NCBI GenBank assembly: GCA_003224135.1
Contig: QHYO01000006.1
Location: 1 to 12,209, forward strand
Direction: 5' to 3'
DNA from: Acidobacteriota bacterium
Lineage (GTDB): Bacteria; Acidobacteriota; Terriglobia; Acidiferrales; UBA7541
Length of the DNA: 12,209 nucleotides
A model generated the notes under the pieces. That model saw only the letters and a program-made list of their open reading frames with translations. It was not told the origin of the DNA and searched no databases. Positions 1 through 8,000 of the stretch are shown here, piece by piece. The position numbers were made by a program, and so were the translations under genes. Within the stretch, counting starts at the first letter, position 1. Every line of letters starts with the position of its first letter.

Positions 1-155
1 CGGTTCTTATTCATTGCGGCACGCTCTCCGGGAACGACCCTCTTGCTGCCAGGAACAAATCTCCAGGGTCCACTATATTCCATGAAACGCGGTGCCGCTG
101 CCGTGCACTATTGTTCATCAGAGGCCTGCCGGAATATTTTTAAAGGAGTCTTATT

Positions 156-416
156 ATGTGCCCATCCCTTGAAGTAATTAATCGTTCCGCTATTCTCCTT
201 CATCTTCCAGAAGAACACGGCAACTCCGTCAAAGTAATTCTTGGCGGAGCCGACGGGCCGCTCGTCACGATCGATGCGAATGGACACATTCACGTCGCGC
301 CGTCGGTCGGACCCGGCGATCCGGAGGTCCGCAAAGCCGTTAGCGGCATTTTGCAAGGTATTCAGGAGATTGCACGGCTGGCGAACGAAGCGAAGGCCGC
401 TGGCGCCGGACGATAA
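156..416 (+). CDS. Small hypothetical protein, 86 aa
   Basis: I do not recognise this protein. The ATG start is supported by a strong ribosome binding site, AAAGGAG at 142-148, seven bases before it. The product is soluble-looking: residues about 10-45 alternate hydrophobic and polar residues as in short beta strands, including DANGHIHV, and residues about 55-80 look like an amphipathic helix rich in Ala, Glu, Lys and Ile. There is no signal peptide, membrane segment or cysteine pair; the only cysteine is residue 2. Upstream, TATATT at 74-79 resembles a -10 box but has no convincing -35 partner. A second small gene follows 33 bases downstream on the same strand, so the two may be co-transcribed. 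Competing frames here lack a comparable ribosome binding site. That it is a gene is likely; its function is unknown. Confidence 0.6.
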   Translation: MCPSLEVINRSAILLHLPEEHGNSVKVILGGADGPLVTIDANGHIHVAPSVGPGDPEVRKAVSGILQGIQEIARLANEAKAAGAGR

Positions 417-449
417 CCCTGCAGAGCGATTTCGCGAGGAGTCACGTCT

Positions 450-572
450 ATGACGTTTGGTCTTATTGCGCTTGTTGCGCTACTTCCGGTGGCAGTCGCG
501 GGGGTGTCGTTACTCGTTATCTTCGGCGACGCCAAACGGAGAACCCGGGATCGTCCGCTCATCCATCTCTAA
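450..572 (+). CDS. Small single-span membrane protein, 40 aa
   Basis: This short reading frame starts at ATG 450 behind a good ribosome binding site, GAGGAG at 436-441, eight bases upstream, and ends at TAA 570-572. The first 25 residues are almost wholly hydrophobic (Leu, Val, Ala, Ile, Gly). They are followed by a basic tail with KRR and further arginines, ending PLIHL. This is the pattern of a one-span inner-membrane protein with its C-terminus in the cytoplasm by the positive-inside rule. It lies 33 bases after the 86-residue gene and may be its operon partner. The function is unknown. Hydrophobic stretches can arise by chance, but the ribosome binding site together with the clean basic tail favours a real gene. 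Confidence 0.5.
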   Translation: MTFGLIALVALLPVAVAGVSLLVIFGDAKRRTRDRPLIHL

Positions 573-574
573 GT

Positions 575-656
575 AAAAAAAGCCGGCAGTTACTCATTAA
601 CGCGCTAGCGTCTTGCGAAAACTCTTTTGGCTAAAGCAGGATCATCTGCCGGCTTT
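575..656 (-). terminator. Long-loop intrinsic terminator of ogt
   Basis: Read on the minus strand, AAAGCCGGCAG (656-646) and CTGCCGGCTTT (589-579) form a perfect 11-base inverted repeat. The downstream arm runs into seven T residues (581-575), as in a Rho-independent terminator for ogt. The loop is unusually long at 56 bases. It contains the ogt stop codon and a small inner hairpin (ACGC/GCGT, 600-611), which could help bring the arms together. On the plus strand the repeat lacks a proper T-tract, so it mainly serves ogt. Confidence 0.5.
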
Positions 657-1122
657 CAAGATCGAGCAATCTTTTCTTCAGCGGGATGCCTCCACCAAAT
701 CCCGTCAGGCTGCCGTCATTCCCGATCACGCGATGGCACGGAATGATAATCGGAATCGGATTCGCCCCATTTGCGGCGCCCACAGCTCTTACCGCCTTAG
801 GGTTGCCCACTTTTTGGGCCAGCGCCTTGTAGGAAACAGTTTCGCCGTACGGAATATCTTGAAGCGCTGTCCACACCTTTTTCTGAAACTCGGTTCCTTC
901 CAACACAAGCGGCAGATCAAACGCTTTTCGCTCACCAGCAAAATAGGATTTCAATTGGTCGACAACGTCAGTGAACACGGCGCTGTCCTCGTGCCAATCG
1001 GCGTCTGCGCTTTTGGTCCGTGTGCCGGCGGAGAAACTCACCAGCTTCAATCCCGCCTTCGTACCGGCGAGAAGCAACTTGCCAACGGGACTTTCGAACC
1101 ATGAATAATACGTGCGGTTCAC
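631..1122 (-). CDS. ogt: Methylated-DNA--protein-cysteine S-methyltransferase
   Basis: This 163-residue suicide repair protein transfers the alkyl group from O6-alkylguanine (and O4-alkylthymine) in DNA to its own cysteine, without a cofactor, in the cytoplasm. The hallmark IPCHRVIG is present, with acceptor Cys129. The helix-turn-helix region before it (about 78-121) includes the arginine-finger motif RAVG (Arg112), and GFGGG follows the active site. The N-terminal domain (about 4-70) is the usual degenerate ribonuclease-H-like fold. The length matches stand-alone Ogt proteins, with no AdaA domain. The start is a GTG at 1122-1120, chosen because GGGGAG (1136-1131) lies eight bases upstream. 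The gene is monocistronic, divergent from leuC and convergent with the small genes to its left. A TAAAAT on the minus strand (1167-1162) could be its -10 box, but no good -35 is visible. Confidence 0.95.
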   Translation of the reverse strand: MNRTYYSWFESPVGKLLLAGTKAGLKLVSFSAGTRTKSADADWHEDSAVFTDVVDQLKSYFAGERKAFDLPLVLEGTEFQKKVWTALQDIPYGETVSYKALAQKVGNPKAVRAVGAANGANPIPIIIPCHRVIGNDGSLTGFGGGIPLKKRLLDLESRQMILL

Positions 1123-1275
1123 TTTGAATTCTCCCCTTGATACAAGCTTAGCGCCGTGTTCATTTTACTTCACGCGCTACCACATAGTGTCCGCGTTGTT
1201 GCAGGAGGCGGCGGCGCAGAGTCAGCGAGAATCGCTCGCGAATCCGCGCATTTAGCTTATCTTTAGCGTACACTT

Positions 1276-1304
1276 TTGCCCTGCCCATCTTACGGTGCTA
1301 AAAT
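1276..1304 (+). promoter_or_regulatory. Candidate sigma70-type promoter of leuC
   Basis: TTGCCC (1276-1281, four of six consensus bases) and TAAAAT (1299-1304, five of six) are separated by exactly 17 bases. Transcription would begin near 1311, giving a leader of about 47 bases before the leuC ATG. The spacing and quality are good, but the acidobacterial promoter consensus is assumed to resemble that of E. coli. Confidence 0.5.
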
Positions 1305-1326
1305 TTCATTGGGAAACACCCGAGTT

Positions 1327-1349
1327 TCAGGGTTTGTTTGCAACCCTGA
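1327..1349 (+). promoter_or_regulatory. Leader hairpin reaching the leuC ribosome binding site
   Basis: TCAGGGTT (1327-1334) and AACCCTGA (1342-1349) form a perfect 8-base stem with a 7-base loop. The leuC ribosome binding site GAGG (1348-1351) begins within the 3' arm, so the folded RNA would bury its first two bases and constrain the rest. A weaker competing pairing, ACCC (1318-1321) with GGGT (1330-1333), would open the hairpin. This geometry suits translational control, but no T-tract makes it a terminator and no known riboswitch class is recognised. Confidence 0.4.
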
Positions 1350-1357
1350 GGTAACAA

Positions 1358-2779
1358 ATGACAGCCAAAACCTTGTACGAGAAGATCTGGAACAATCACC
1401 TTGTGTACGAGGAGCCCGGCAAGCCCTCGCTTCTCTACATCGATCGCCACCTGATTCACGAAGGTACCTCGCCACAGGCATTTTCCGGCCTGCGCGCTGA
1501 GGGCCGCAAAGTGCGCCGTCCGGACTTGACGTTCGCCGTCATGGACCATTCGGTCCCCACAAAAGACCGCACCCTTCCCATCATCGACCAAGACGCCAAG
1601 GCGCAGTTCGACGCACTGGAAAAAAATTGCAAGGAATCCGGCGTCCGACTGTTCGACATGAACAGCAAGAATCAGGGGATCGTGCACATTATCGGCCCAG
1701 AGCTCGGTATTACGCAGCCCGGCCAGACGATTGTCTGCGGCGACAGCCACACTTCCACACACGGAGCCTTTGGCACGCTGGCTTTTGGAATTGGCACCAG
1801 CGAAGTGGAGCACGTGCTCGCGACCCAATGCCTTGTGCAAGGCGAATCGAAGACGCTACACATCCTCGTTCACGGCAAGCGGCCCAAGGGCGTGACGGCG
1901 AAAGACATTATTCTCGCCATCATCGGAAAAATTGGCATTGGTGGCGGCACAGGTCACGTCGCGGAATATGGCGGTCAGGCGATTCGCGAATTGTCCATGG
2001 ACGGCCGCATGACGGTATGCAACATGACGATTGAAGGTGGAGCGCGCGCGGGAATGGTTGCGCCGGATGAGACGACGTTTGCCTATCTTGAAGGGCGGCC
2101 GTTCGTTCCGCGGGGAAAAGAATTTCAGGATGCGGTCGAGCGCTGGAAATTGCTGACCACGGACGATGGCGCGAAATTCGACATGACCGTCGAACTGCAA
2201 GCCGAAAATATCGCGCCGCAAGTTACTTGGGGCACAAACCCGGGCGTGGTAACTGGCGTAACCGACCGCGTGCCTGATCCCGGCTCGTTTGCGAATCCTG
2301 ACGACCAAAAAGCCACCGAACGCGCGTTGCACTACATGGGACTGAAAGCAGGCACGCCGATCGTGGATATTCCGGTCGACCGTGTGTTCATCGGCTCTTG
2401 CACGAATTCGCGACTAGATGATCTTCGCGCGGCGGCGCATCTCGTTGCCGGGAAGCACGTCGCAAAAAACATCAAGCAGGCTCTGATCGTTCCAGGGTCG
2501 CGCGGAATTAAGGCCGCTGCGGAGAAAGAGGGGCTTGACAGAATTTTCTCCGAAGCTGGCTTCGAGTGGCGTGATGCGGGCTGCAGCATGTGCATCGGCA
2601 TGAACGCGGACGTTTTGCCGCCGCACGAACGCAGCGCCAGCACTTCAAACCGTAACTTCGAAGGCCGCCAGGGCCGCGACAGCCGCACGCACCTCGTCAG
2701 TCCGGTGATGGCGGCCGCGGCCGCCATCGCAGGACATTTCGTCGATGTGCGCGAATTTGCAGTTACAGAGGTCGAATGA
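1358..2779 (+). CDS. leuC: 3-isopropylmalate dehydratase, large subunit
   Basis: LeuC is the 4Fe-4S subunit of isopropylmalate isomerase, which with LeuD interconverts 2- and 3-isopropylmalate in cytoplasmic leucine synthesis. At 473 residues it has the length of the classic aconitase-superfamily LeuC. The three cluster ligands are visible: Cys348 in GSCTNSR, and Cys409 and Cys412 in CSMCIGMN. The substrate-binding signature [13 protein letters not shown] starts at residue 127, and the C-terminal [12 protein letters not shown] motif is intact. In that region the cysteine seen in the E. coli sequence (ERCAST) is serine here; it is not a cluster ligand. The ATG follows GAGG (1348-1351) at six bases. 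leuD lies 224 bases downstream, an unusually wide gap for this pair. leuA and leuB are not in the window. Confidence 0.97.
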   Translation: MTAKTLYEKIWNNHLVYEEPGKPSLLYIDRHLIHEGTSPQAFSGLRAEGRKVRRPDLTFAVMDHSVPTKDRTLPIIDQDAKAQFDALEKNCKESGVRLFDMNSKNQGIVHIIGPELGITQPGQTIVCGDSHTSTHGAFGTLAFGIGTSEVEHVLATQCLVQGESKTLHILVHGKRPKGVTAKDIILAIIGKIGIGGGTGHVAEYGGQAIRELSMDGRMTVCNMTIEGGARAGMVAPDETTFAYLEGRPFVPRGKEFQDAVERWKLLTTDDGAKFDMTVELQAENIAPQVTWGTNPGVVTGVTDRVPDPGSFANPDDQKATERALHYMGLKAGTPIVDIPVDRVFIGSCTNSRLDDLRAAAHLVAGKHVAKNIKQALIVPGSRGIKAAAEKEGLDRIFSEAGFEWRDAGCSMCIGMNADVLPPHERSASTSNRNFEGRQGRDSRTHLVSPVMAAAAAIAGHFVDVREFAVTEVE

Positions 2780-2841
2780 CGGTATTGTTATTTAGTCAGA
2801 CGATTTTGCAACTGCTAGAAATTCTAAAGTGGGCTAGATGA
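2776..2841 (+). CDS. Possible 21-residue leucine-rich micro-ORF
   Basis: The leuC stop TGA (2777-2779) overlaps an ATG at 2776 as ATGA, opening a 21-codon frame that ends in another ATGA overlap (2838-2841) with the next micro-ORF. Six of the 21 residues are leucine (codons TTG, TTA, TTG, CTG, CTA, CTA), and nine are branched-chain amino acids. It has no ribosome binding site of its own, so it could only be translated by ribosomes finishing leuC. It may be a chance frame, a coupling device, or a leader-like peptide. No terminator hairpin is visible after it. Confidence 0.25.
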   Translation: MTVLLFSQTILQLLEILKWAR

Positions 2842-2942
2842 CTAGTCGCAATCGAAATGTCGTCTATTGGCTGGCAATTTTTGTTCTCGTGGCGATAACA
2901 GCCTGGGGACTAATGCACCACAACACGCTGCTCTATCAATGA
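2838..2942 (+). CDS. Possible 34-residue membrane microprotein between leuC and leuD
   Basis: The frame starts at ATG 2838, whose last bases form the stop of the preceding micro-ORF (ATGA), and ends at TGA 2940-2942. The peptide has a basic N-terminus with two arginines (MTSRNRN), then a clean hydrophobic segment at about residues 8-26 (VVYWLAIFVLVAITAWGLM), then a short polar tail (HHNTLLYQ). This is the layout of a one-span membrane protein with its N-terminus in the cytoplasm. The upstream sequence offers only a weak GTGGG ribosome binding site, so translational coupling would be needed. I do not recognise it. The amino-acid pattern argues for a real protein more strongly than the nucleotide signals do. 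Confidence 0.42.
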   Translation: MTSRNRNVVYWLAIFVLVAITAWGLMHHNTLLYQ

Positions 2943-3003
2943 AACCGTCTGCAAGCGCGAGACTTAACGCTCAGACTCAAAACTCAAGATCGAGGATTCG
3001 CAC

Positions 3004-3636
3004 ATGAAACCATTCATTACCCACACCGGTCTTGTTCTTCCCTTCGATCGGGTCAACGTGGACACTGACCAGATGGTACCGAAGCAATTCCTGAAAGCGC
3101 TGACGCGCGAAGGCTTTGGCCGTATTCTCTTCTATGACTGGCGTTACCTGGCAGGCGAAAAACCGAACCCCGAATTCATTTTGAATTTTCCGGAATACAA
3201 AGGCGCGTCGCTTCTGCTTACCCGTGCGAATTTTGGCTGCGGCTCGAGCCGCGAACACGCTCCCTGGGCAATCGGGGATTACGGTTTCCGAGTGATCCTT
3301 GCGCCGAGCTATGCCGACATTTTCTACAACAACTGTTTCAAGAATGGGATTCTGCCCGCGATCCTGAAGGACTCGGACATCGACCAGCTCTTCAAGCGCG
3401 CTGAGGCAGATCGGTCCTATACACTCTCAGTGGATCTGCCGAACCAGTCGATCACCGACAATAAGAGTTTGACGCTTACGTTTGAAATCGCTCCCTCGCG
3501 CAAGGAAGTCCTACTCAAGGGACTCGACGACATTGGCACTTCATTGCAGCACGTTGGTGCGATCGACGCCTATGAGAAAGCCCACGCCGCCACGGCGACG
3601 ATGTATGCTCCTGTCGACGTGAAGAATTATTCGTAG
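3004..3636 (+). CDS. leuD: 3-isopropylmalate dehydratase, small subunit
   Basis: LeuD is the swivel-domain subunit that completes the isopropylmalate isomerase active site with LeuC. The 210 residues are close to the roughly 200 typical of the bacterial type. The family signatures are clear: FDRVNVDTDQMVPKQFL at 14-30, the substrate-binding loop FGCGSSREHAPWAI at 77-90, and PSYADIFYNNCFKNGILP at 101-118. The start ATG is preceded by GAGGA (2992-2996) at seven bases, so leuD can be translated independently even though leuC lies 224 bases upstream. No promoter or terminator is evident in the gap, so co-transcription with leuC is likely. Nothing looks truncated. Confidence 0.96.
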   Translation: MKPFITHTGLVLPFDRVNVDTDQMVPKQFLKALTREGFGRILFYDWRYLAGEKPNPEFILNFPEYKGASLLLTRANFGCGSSREHAPWAIGDYGFRVILAPSYADIFYNNCFKNGILPAILKDSDIDQLFKRAEADRSYTLSVDLPNQSITDNKSLTLTFEIAPSRKEVLLKGLDDIGTSLQHVGAIDAYEKAHAATATMYAPVDVKNYS

Positions 3637-3961
3637 GAACTCGCAACTTACGGACAAAGATTAGTGGCAAACCGCCTATCCCTTATGGAGCAGCCACAAC
3701 GTGCCGTCGCTGACGCCACAAGCTGCCTGCCCGCCTGGATCAAAGTTGACGCAAGTGCGTTACGTTGAGATCCTTCGCACCCGATCAGAATCGGACGCTC
3801 CGGATGACGGTTGCAGTGGGGTCGCTCGTGACTTCGTTATTGAATTGGATCGGGCGATAAACCGGACTAGTCTACGGCAGGAAAACGCAGCGAACAGCGA
3901 AAAATCGGAGTCGAACGGGAATTTGGGAATCGCAGGCGAGCGTTCAAACGGTTGACAACGT
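3637..3961. other. Intergenic region after leuD, no convincing gene
   Basis: This 325-base stretch separates leuD from the end of the convergent transporter gene. It contains no recognisable terminator for either gene. A GTG-initiated frame at 3701-3955 has a low-complexity product rich in Ser, Asn, Glu and Arg, and I do not accept it as a gene. The only structured part is the palindrome around 3767-3808. Confidence 0.5.
3767..3808. repeat. Possible REP-like intergenic palindrome
   Basis: The segment folds around an inner hairpin CCGAT-CAGA-ATCGG (3781-3794), with outer complementary ATCC (3770-3773) and GGAT (3802-3805). Its ends, GAGATCCTTCG and CGGATGAC, resemble a dispersed palindrome (GAGATCCTTCG...CTCAGGATGAC) that I recall as common between genes in acidobacterial genomes. 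That resemblance is from memory. Only one copy is seen in this window. Confidence 0.3.
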
Positions 3962-4876
3962 TTAGGATGGTTCTCCAAGAGGATCGGGAGATTCCGGCGC
4001 GGCTGGGGGACCCAGCAATTCCGCGGCAAGAATTCCGACCAGCACCATTCCGGCGCCCGCAACGGATCGCAGGCCGAGCCTTTCACCCAGTACGAGATAC
4101 GAAGTGATCACCGCGAACACAGGTTCCAGCGTAAACAAAATCGCCGCGTGACTCGGAGTGGTGTATTGCTGCGCCCACAACTGCAACGAGAATGCGACGG
4201 CTGTCGCAAACAAGGCGCACACCGTGATGCCAATCCATAATTTAGAGTTTGATGCAAACCTCATCGGCTGCCAGCGAATCGCGTCCGCGCCAATCGCGGT
4301 CAGCCAAGCCATCACCGCGCACGCCAGCACCTGCAGAACGCTGAGCGCCGCCGCAGAGTGTTCGCGCGCATACTCGCCCACCAAAATGATGTGAACGGCG
4401 TAGGATATCGCCGCGAAGAATGTGAGCACGTCGCCGCGATTGAGATGTGCTACTCCGGTGACCGGCACCGTCAAAAAGTACAATCCCGCGCCTGCAGCGA
4501 TCGTTCCGAAGTAAACCCACGACGTCACGCGTTTGCCCCAGAACAAGGCAAGAATCAATGGGACAAGTACAACGCTCGAGCCCGTGATGAATCCGGAGTT
4601 CGACGCCGTGGTGTAACGCAGGCCCGCAGTCTGAAACACATAGCCGCAAAACATGAAAAAGCCGAGGCGCACTCCCGCGAAAATCTCTTCCCGTTGCAGC
4701 ACTCGAAAAACTCGTGGCCGAAAAACAGCCATGCAAACTCCGGCAAGCGTAAAGCGCAACGCAAGAAACACGAAGACGGATGAATGATCGAGCGAATTCT
4801 TGACGACAACAAACGTGGAGCCCCACAGGAGCGTACACAATGCCAGTGCGAGTTCGGCGCGAAGCCGCTTCGACAT
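3962..4876 (-). CDS. EamA/DMT-superfamily transporter
   Basis: This 304-residue inner-membrane protein has the two tandem EamA domains (about residues 9-136 and 148-285) and about ten hydrophobic segments of the drug/metabolite transporter superfamily, usually exporters of amino acids or other metabolites. Typical elements are WGSTFV in helix 1, LRF at the end of helix 2, and FTLEPVFAVITSYLVLGE near the C-terminus, as in RhaT/YdcZ-type relatives. The tail (about 288-304) is a Pro/Glu-rich cytoplasmic extension. The ATG at 4876-4874 gives a proper basic N-terminus (MSKRLR). The nearest purine-rich site, AGGAG (4896-4892), is 15 bases away, which is long, so initiation may be weak. The substrate cannot be told from sequence. 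The upstream receptor gene ends in a strong terminator, so this gene probably has its own promoter. Confidence 0.93.
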   Translation of the reverse strand: MSKRLRAELALALCTLLWGSTFVVVKNSLDHSSVFVFLALRFTLAGVCMAVFRPRVFRVLQREEIFAGVRLGFFMFCGYVFQTAGLRYTTASNSGFITGSSVVLVPLILALFWGKRVTSWVYFGTIAAGAGLYFLTVPVTGVAHLNRGDVLTFFAAISYAVHIILVGEYAREHSAAALSVLQVLACAVMAWLTAIGADAIRWQPMRFASNSKLWIGITVCALFATAVAFSLQLWAQQYTTPSHAAILFTLEPVFAVITSYLVLGERLGLRSVAGAGMVLVGILAAELLGPPAAPESPDPLGEPS

Positions 4877-4913
4877 GTCAGGAATATCCCGCTCCTACTG
4901 GAAGTGTTTGCGG

Positions 4914-4942
4914 AGTTTAGAGGTTTTTTCCCGCCGGTTCAA
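4914..4942 (-). promoter_or_regulatory. Candidate promoter of the EamA transporter gene
   Basis: On the minus strand TTGAAC (4942-4937) and TAAACT (4919-4914) are 17 bases apart, each matching four of six sigma70 consensus bases. It lies just after the terminator of the upstream receptor gene, where a new promoter is expected, and would give a leader of about 31 bases. Confidence 0.35.
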
Positions 4943-4953
4943 CGCATCAGGCA

Positions 4954-4990
4954 CAAAAAAAGAGGGCCGCCTTTTGGGGTCGGCCCTCTT
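4954..4990 (-). terminator. Intrinsic terminator of the TonB-dependent receptor gene
   Basis: Read on the minus strand, AAGAGGGCCG (4990-4981), an 11-base loop and CGGCCCTCTT (4969-4960) form a perfect 10-base GC-rich stem that runs straight into a T-run (through 4954). It sits 26 bases after the receptor stop codon. This is a textbook Rho-independent terminator. Confidence 0.9.
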
Positions 4991-5015
4991 GGTTGCTTGG
5001 TTGAAGATGAGCCGG

Positions 5016-8000
5016 TTAGAAAATAAAGCGAACACCGAGGCGCATGGTCCGAGCGTTCTGGAACAGGAACGGCAAGCCATACCGGCTGTTGGTGATTAAC
5101 CCACTCTGGGCGGTCATTTCGGCGGCTACGTCGTAACCCGTCAGGAACTTCTTAACGTCAGTTCCAAGCGGGCTGCTGTCGGTAAATTTCAGGTATTGGT
5201 TGCCGCGACCAAGCGGATTCGGATTGACGGAAAGAACTGCGTGTTGGTTCAGAAGGTTAATTGCGCTGAATTCGAAGGCCAACCTCATGGCTTCGTTTGC
5301 CTTGCTCACCTTGAACGAGTGGCCGAAGCTGAAGTCAGTCTGGGTCAACAGCGGCATGCGGGCATGGTGGTCCACACTGCCTACAGTGATCACGCCGGTA
5401 GTCGGATCCTGGTTGAAGGTAGCCCACGTTCCGCGCTGATCATAGAACTGGCAAGCCGACGCACTGTCGACCACCCCTACGCAGGTAGACTTTGGCGAGC
5501 CTTGCGCCACGGTCTGAATCAAACCTAACGAACTCTCCATCCCGAACCACCTGATGGTATACGAGCCGGCCATGCCCAATACGTTCGGACGGTCGGTGCC
5601 CAACGGGCCATCAGCGACCTTTCCTGAAGTTGTAAATTGCATTTCAGGCAGGTCGAAGGTGCGGTTGTTGTTTGCGTTGTGACGGCCGCCACTGGCGTCG
5701 GTTACGTCAGTATCGGTTAGGCCGGAGAAGTTACCGTATAGCTTGCTATAGGTATACGAGATCTGGCCGTTCAGCTTGCTGCCACGATACCGCAGCCGAG
5801 TCTCAAGGCCATCGTAACGGCGTTCGGCGCGCGGAGCGTGCGGGCAGTCAGGGCAAATCGGTGAACTGAAATTGTCGGCCGGAAGTGCTCGATGGAGGAG
5901 GTCAGAGTACGTGTTGGGGCCGGGGTTGCCAATGTAGTAGATCGAATCATCGATCGATTGGTCGTCAATCATGTTGTCCACGCGCTTGCGAGCGTAGCGG
6001 ACTTCTAAACCCATTCTCGGAGTGATGGCCCAATCGGTGCCCACCAGGAATTCGTGTTGCGAGAATGGCTTGAGGTTGGGGTCGACGCCAGGATCTGCAG
6101 GGTTACCGGCCGGGGCGCGCCAGTTGATGTTCTCAATGAAGCGGCCAACCGTGACACCGGCTGCCGGGTCAAACGTTGGACCACACGCATGGCCACCAGG
6201 ACTGGTCGGGGTGATTGTGTTGTAGTCCACGAAGTCCATTGCATAGACGCAATCATGCCAGTAGTCGCCGCCGAACGAACCACGTGGCAGAGAGTACTTC
6301 ATGATGTCGTAGAATTTGCCGTAGCTGGCGAAGATCTTGACTTTGCCGTTGTGCAAAAGGTCGTAGGCTCCACCGATACGGGGCGCCACCTTCTGACCGA
6401 ATCCGAAGTTGATCTCCGGGTTTCCAGCGCTGTATGGCGGAAGATGTTCTTTCTCTAGCCGTACACCGAGGTTTAGCGTGAGACCGCGACCAACGGTCCA
6501 GGAGTCTTGCACGTAAAATCCATGGTTGTAGCTGGAAACGGTCCCGTTGGTGACTACGCCGTCGCGAATCGTGAAGTAGCCAGCTAAGCCCGAGCATACA
6601 TTCGATCCGTAATGCGCCTGGTTGTAGGGAATAATAACAGTGTTACAAGTATCGGTTCCCGCTGGTGTCGAAGGTATATACGCGAGTCCCCACGAGATAT
6701 TGATTCCTGCGGTGTTGATGTTCTGGAAGACGTTGTTCGCCAGCTTGTTGAAAGTGTAGCCACCTTTGAAGTTATGCTGACCCCACTTGCTCACCGAGTA
6801 TGAGACGTCCGTGGCCAGCGACTTCCGCGAGTAGATGTCGTTCTGAGTTGTTAAGTTGTTCGAAATATTCGCGAATGTAGATGGATGAGCAAACGGAGAA
6901 TCGGCAGTGTTACCTGAAGGAATGATAAACTGCCCAGCCACTAAAGGAGACTGGGTAACGCCTACCGTCAGGTCATTCGCATACACATACCGAATACCAG
7001 ACGGCAAACCGCGATCTTCGGAGTTGTAATAGAAGTAGCCATAGCGAACGGCGACCACCGTCCTGGAATTGGGCGTCCAATCGCCACCAAAGTTGAAAAT
7101 GTTGCTGGGGTTGACAGAACCGCCATCGGGCCGGTACTGGGCCGGATTACTTCCCGCAATCGGGTTGTCCTGTCCGTTCGTTGAGTCAGGAAGGGTTGGC
7201 AGTTGTCCCCTGATTCTGGAGTAGCCATACTGCCAGCCCCCGTAGAGATGCACCCTCGAGAAGGGCTGATAGTCCAGGCGATTCAACATATTGTGCTGGG
7301 TGAAGCTGCGGGTAAATGTGTGTGCACCTGGGTCGGTGGCGCCGTTAAAATTGACCGTCCGGCTGTAGCGATCAATTGTAGGCACGTAACTGGAAAACAT
7401 CCAAAGCTTGTCTTTGAAGACCGGTCCGCCAATGGTGTAGCCGGGTTCGACCGTAGTGTACTGATCTTTTTTCTGCTGGTAGTACGTCGCCGCTTGGTCG
7501 TGCACCGGTCCGTTAGCGAGACTGGTGTTTGCCGAAGTATTAGGATCGTACCGCAAGCCGCAAGCGAGCTGCTGGGCGCTTGGCAGGACGGAGTTCGAAT
7601 TGACCGGTTGCGGAGTGGTTGCGCACTGGTCATTGGCGTCGAGCTTGTCGCCACGATATTGATCAAGCAAGCTGCCGTGCCACTGATTGCGTCCGCGCTT
7701 CTGGAGAACGTTCACCACGCCGCCCAGTGCACCGCCGTATTCGGCTTCGTTACCGCTGGTCTTTACCTGAACTTCCTGGACGAATTCGAAAATCACGTTC
7801 TGCTTGATGCCGCCGTTTTCGACGTTGCTGGTGTCCATACCTTCAACGAGGTAGGTGTTCTCGCTATCGCTTGCGCCGTCAATCTGGAAGCCATTCTGAC
7901 GCAGGCGGTCGTTGCGCGAGCTCTGCAAGGGCTCTTGGCGAGCGCCGGGAGCCAGCGCAATCAACGATTGATAAGACCGCCCTTTAGGCAGCGTATCGAT

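Noticed and set aside
613..1104. 163-codon open frame antisense to ogt
   Set aside because: It is a shadow of the well-supported ogt frame, with no family motif and no ribosome binding site of note.
2632..2634. Serine in LeuC where the E. coli enzyme has a cysteine (ERSAST rather than ERCAST)
   Set aside because: That cysteine is not one of the three iron-sulphur ligands, all of which are present, so no loss of function is implied.
2842..3003. Search for an attenuator (terminator/antiterminator) between the micro-ORFs and leuD
   Set aside because: A T-run occurs in the interval, but no GC-rich stem precedes it; only very short complementary pairs such as AGCG/CGCT are present.
3701..3955. 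84-codon GTG-initiated frame in the leuD-transporter gap
   Set aside because: The ribosome binding site is weak, the product is low-complexity and polar without domains, and the frame runs through the possible palindromic repeat.
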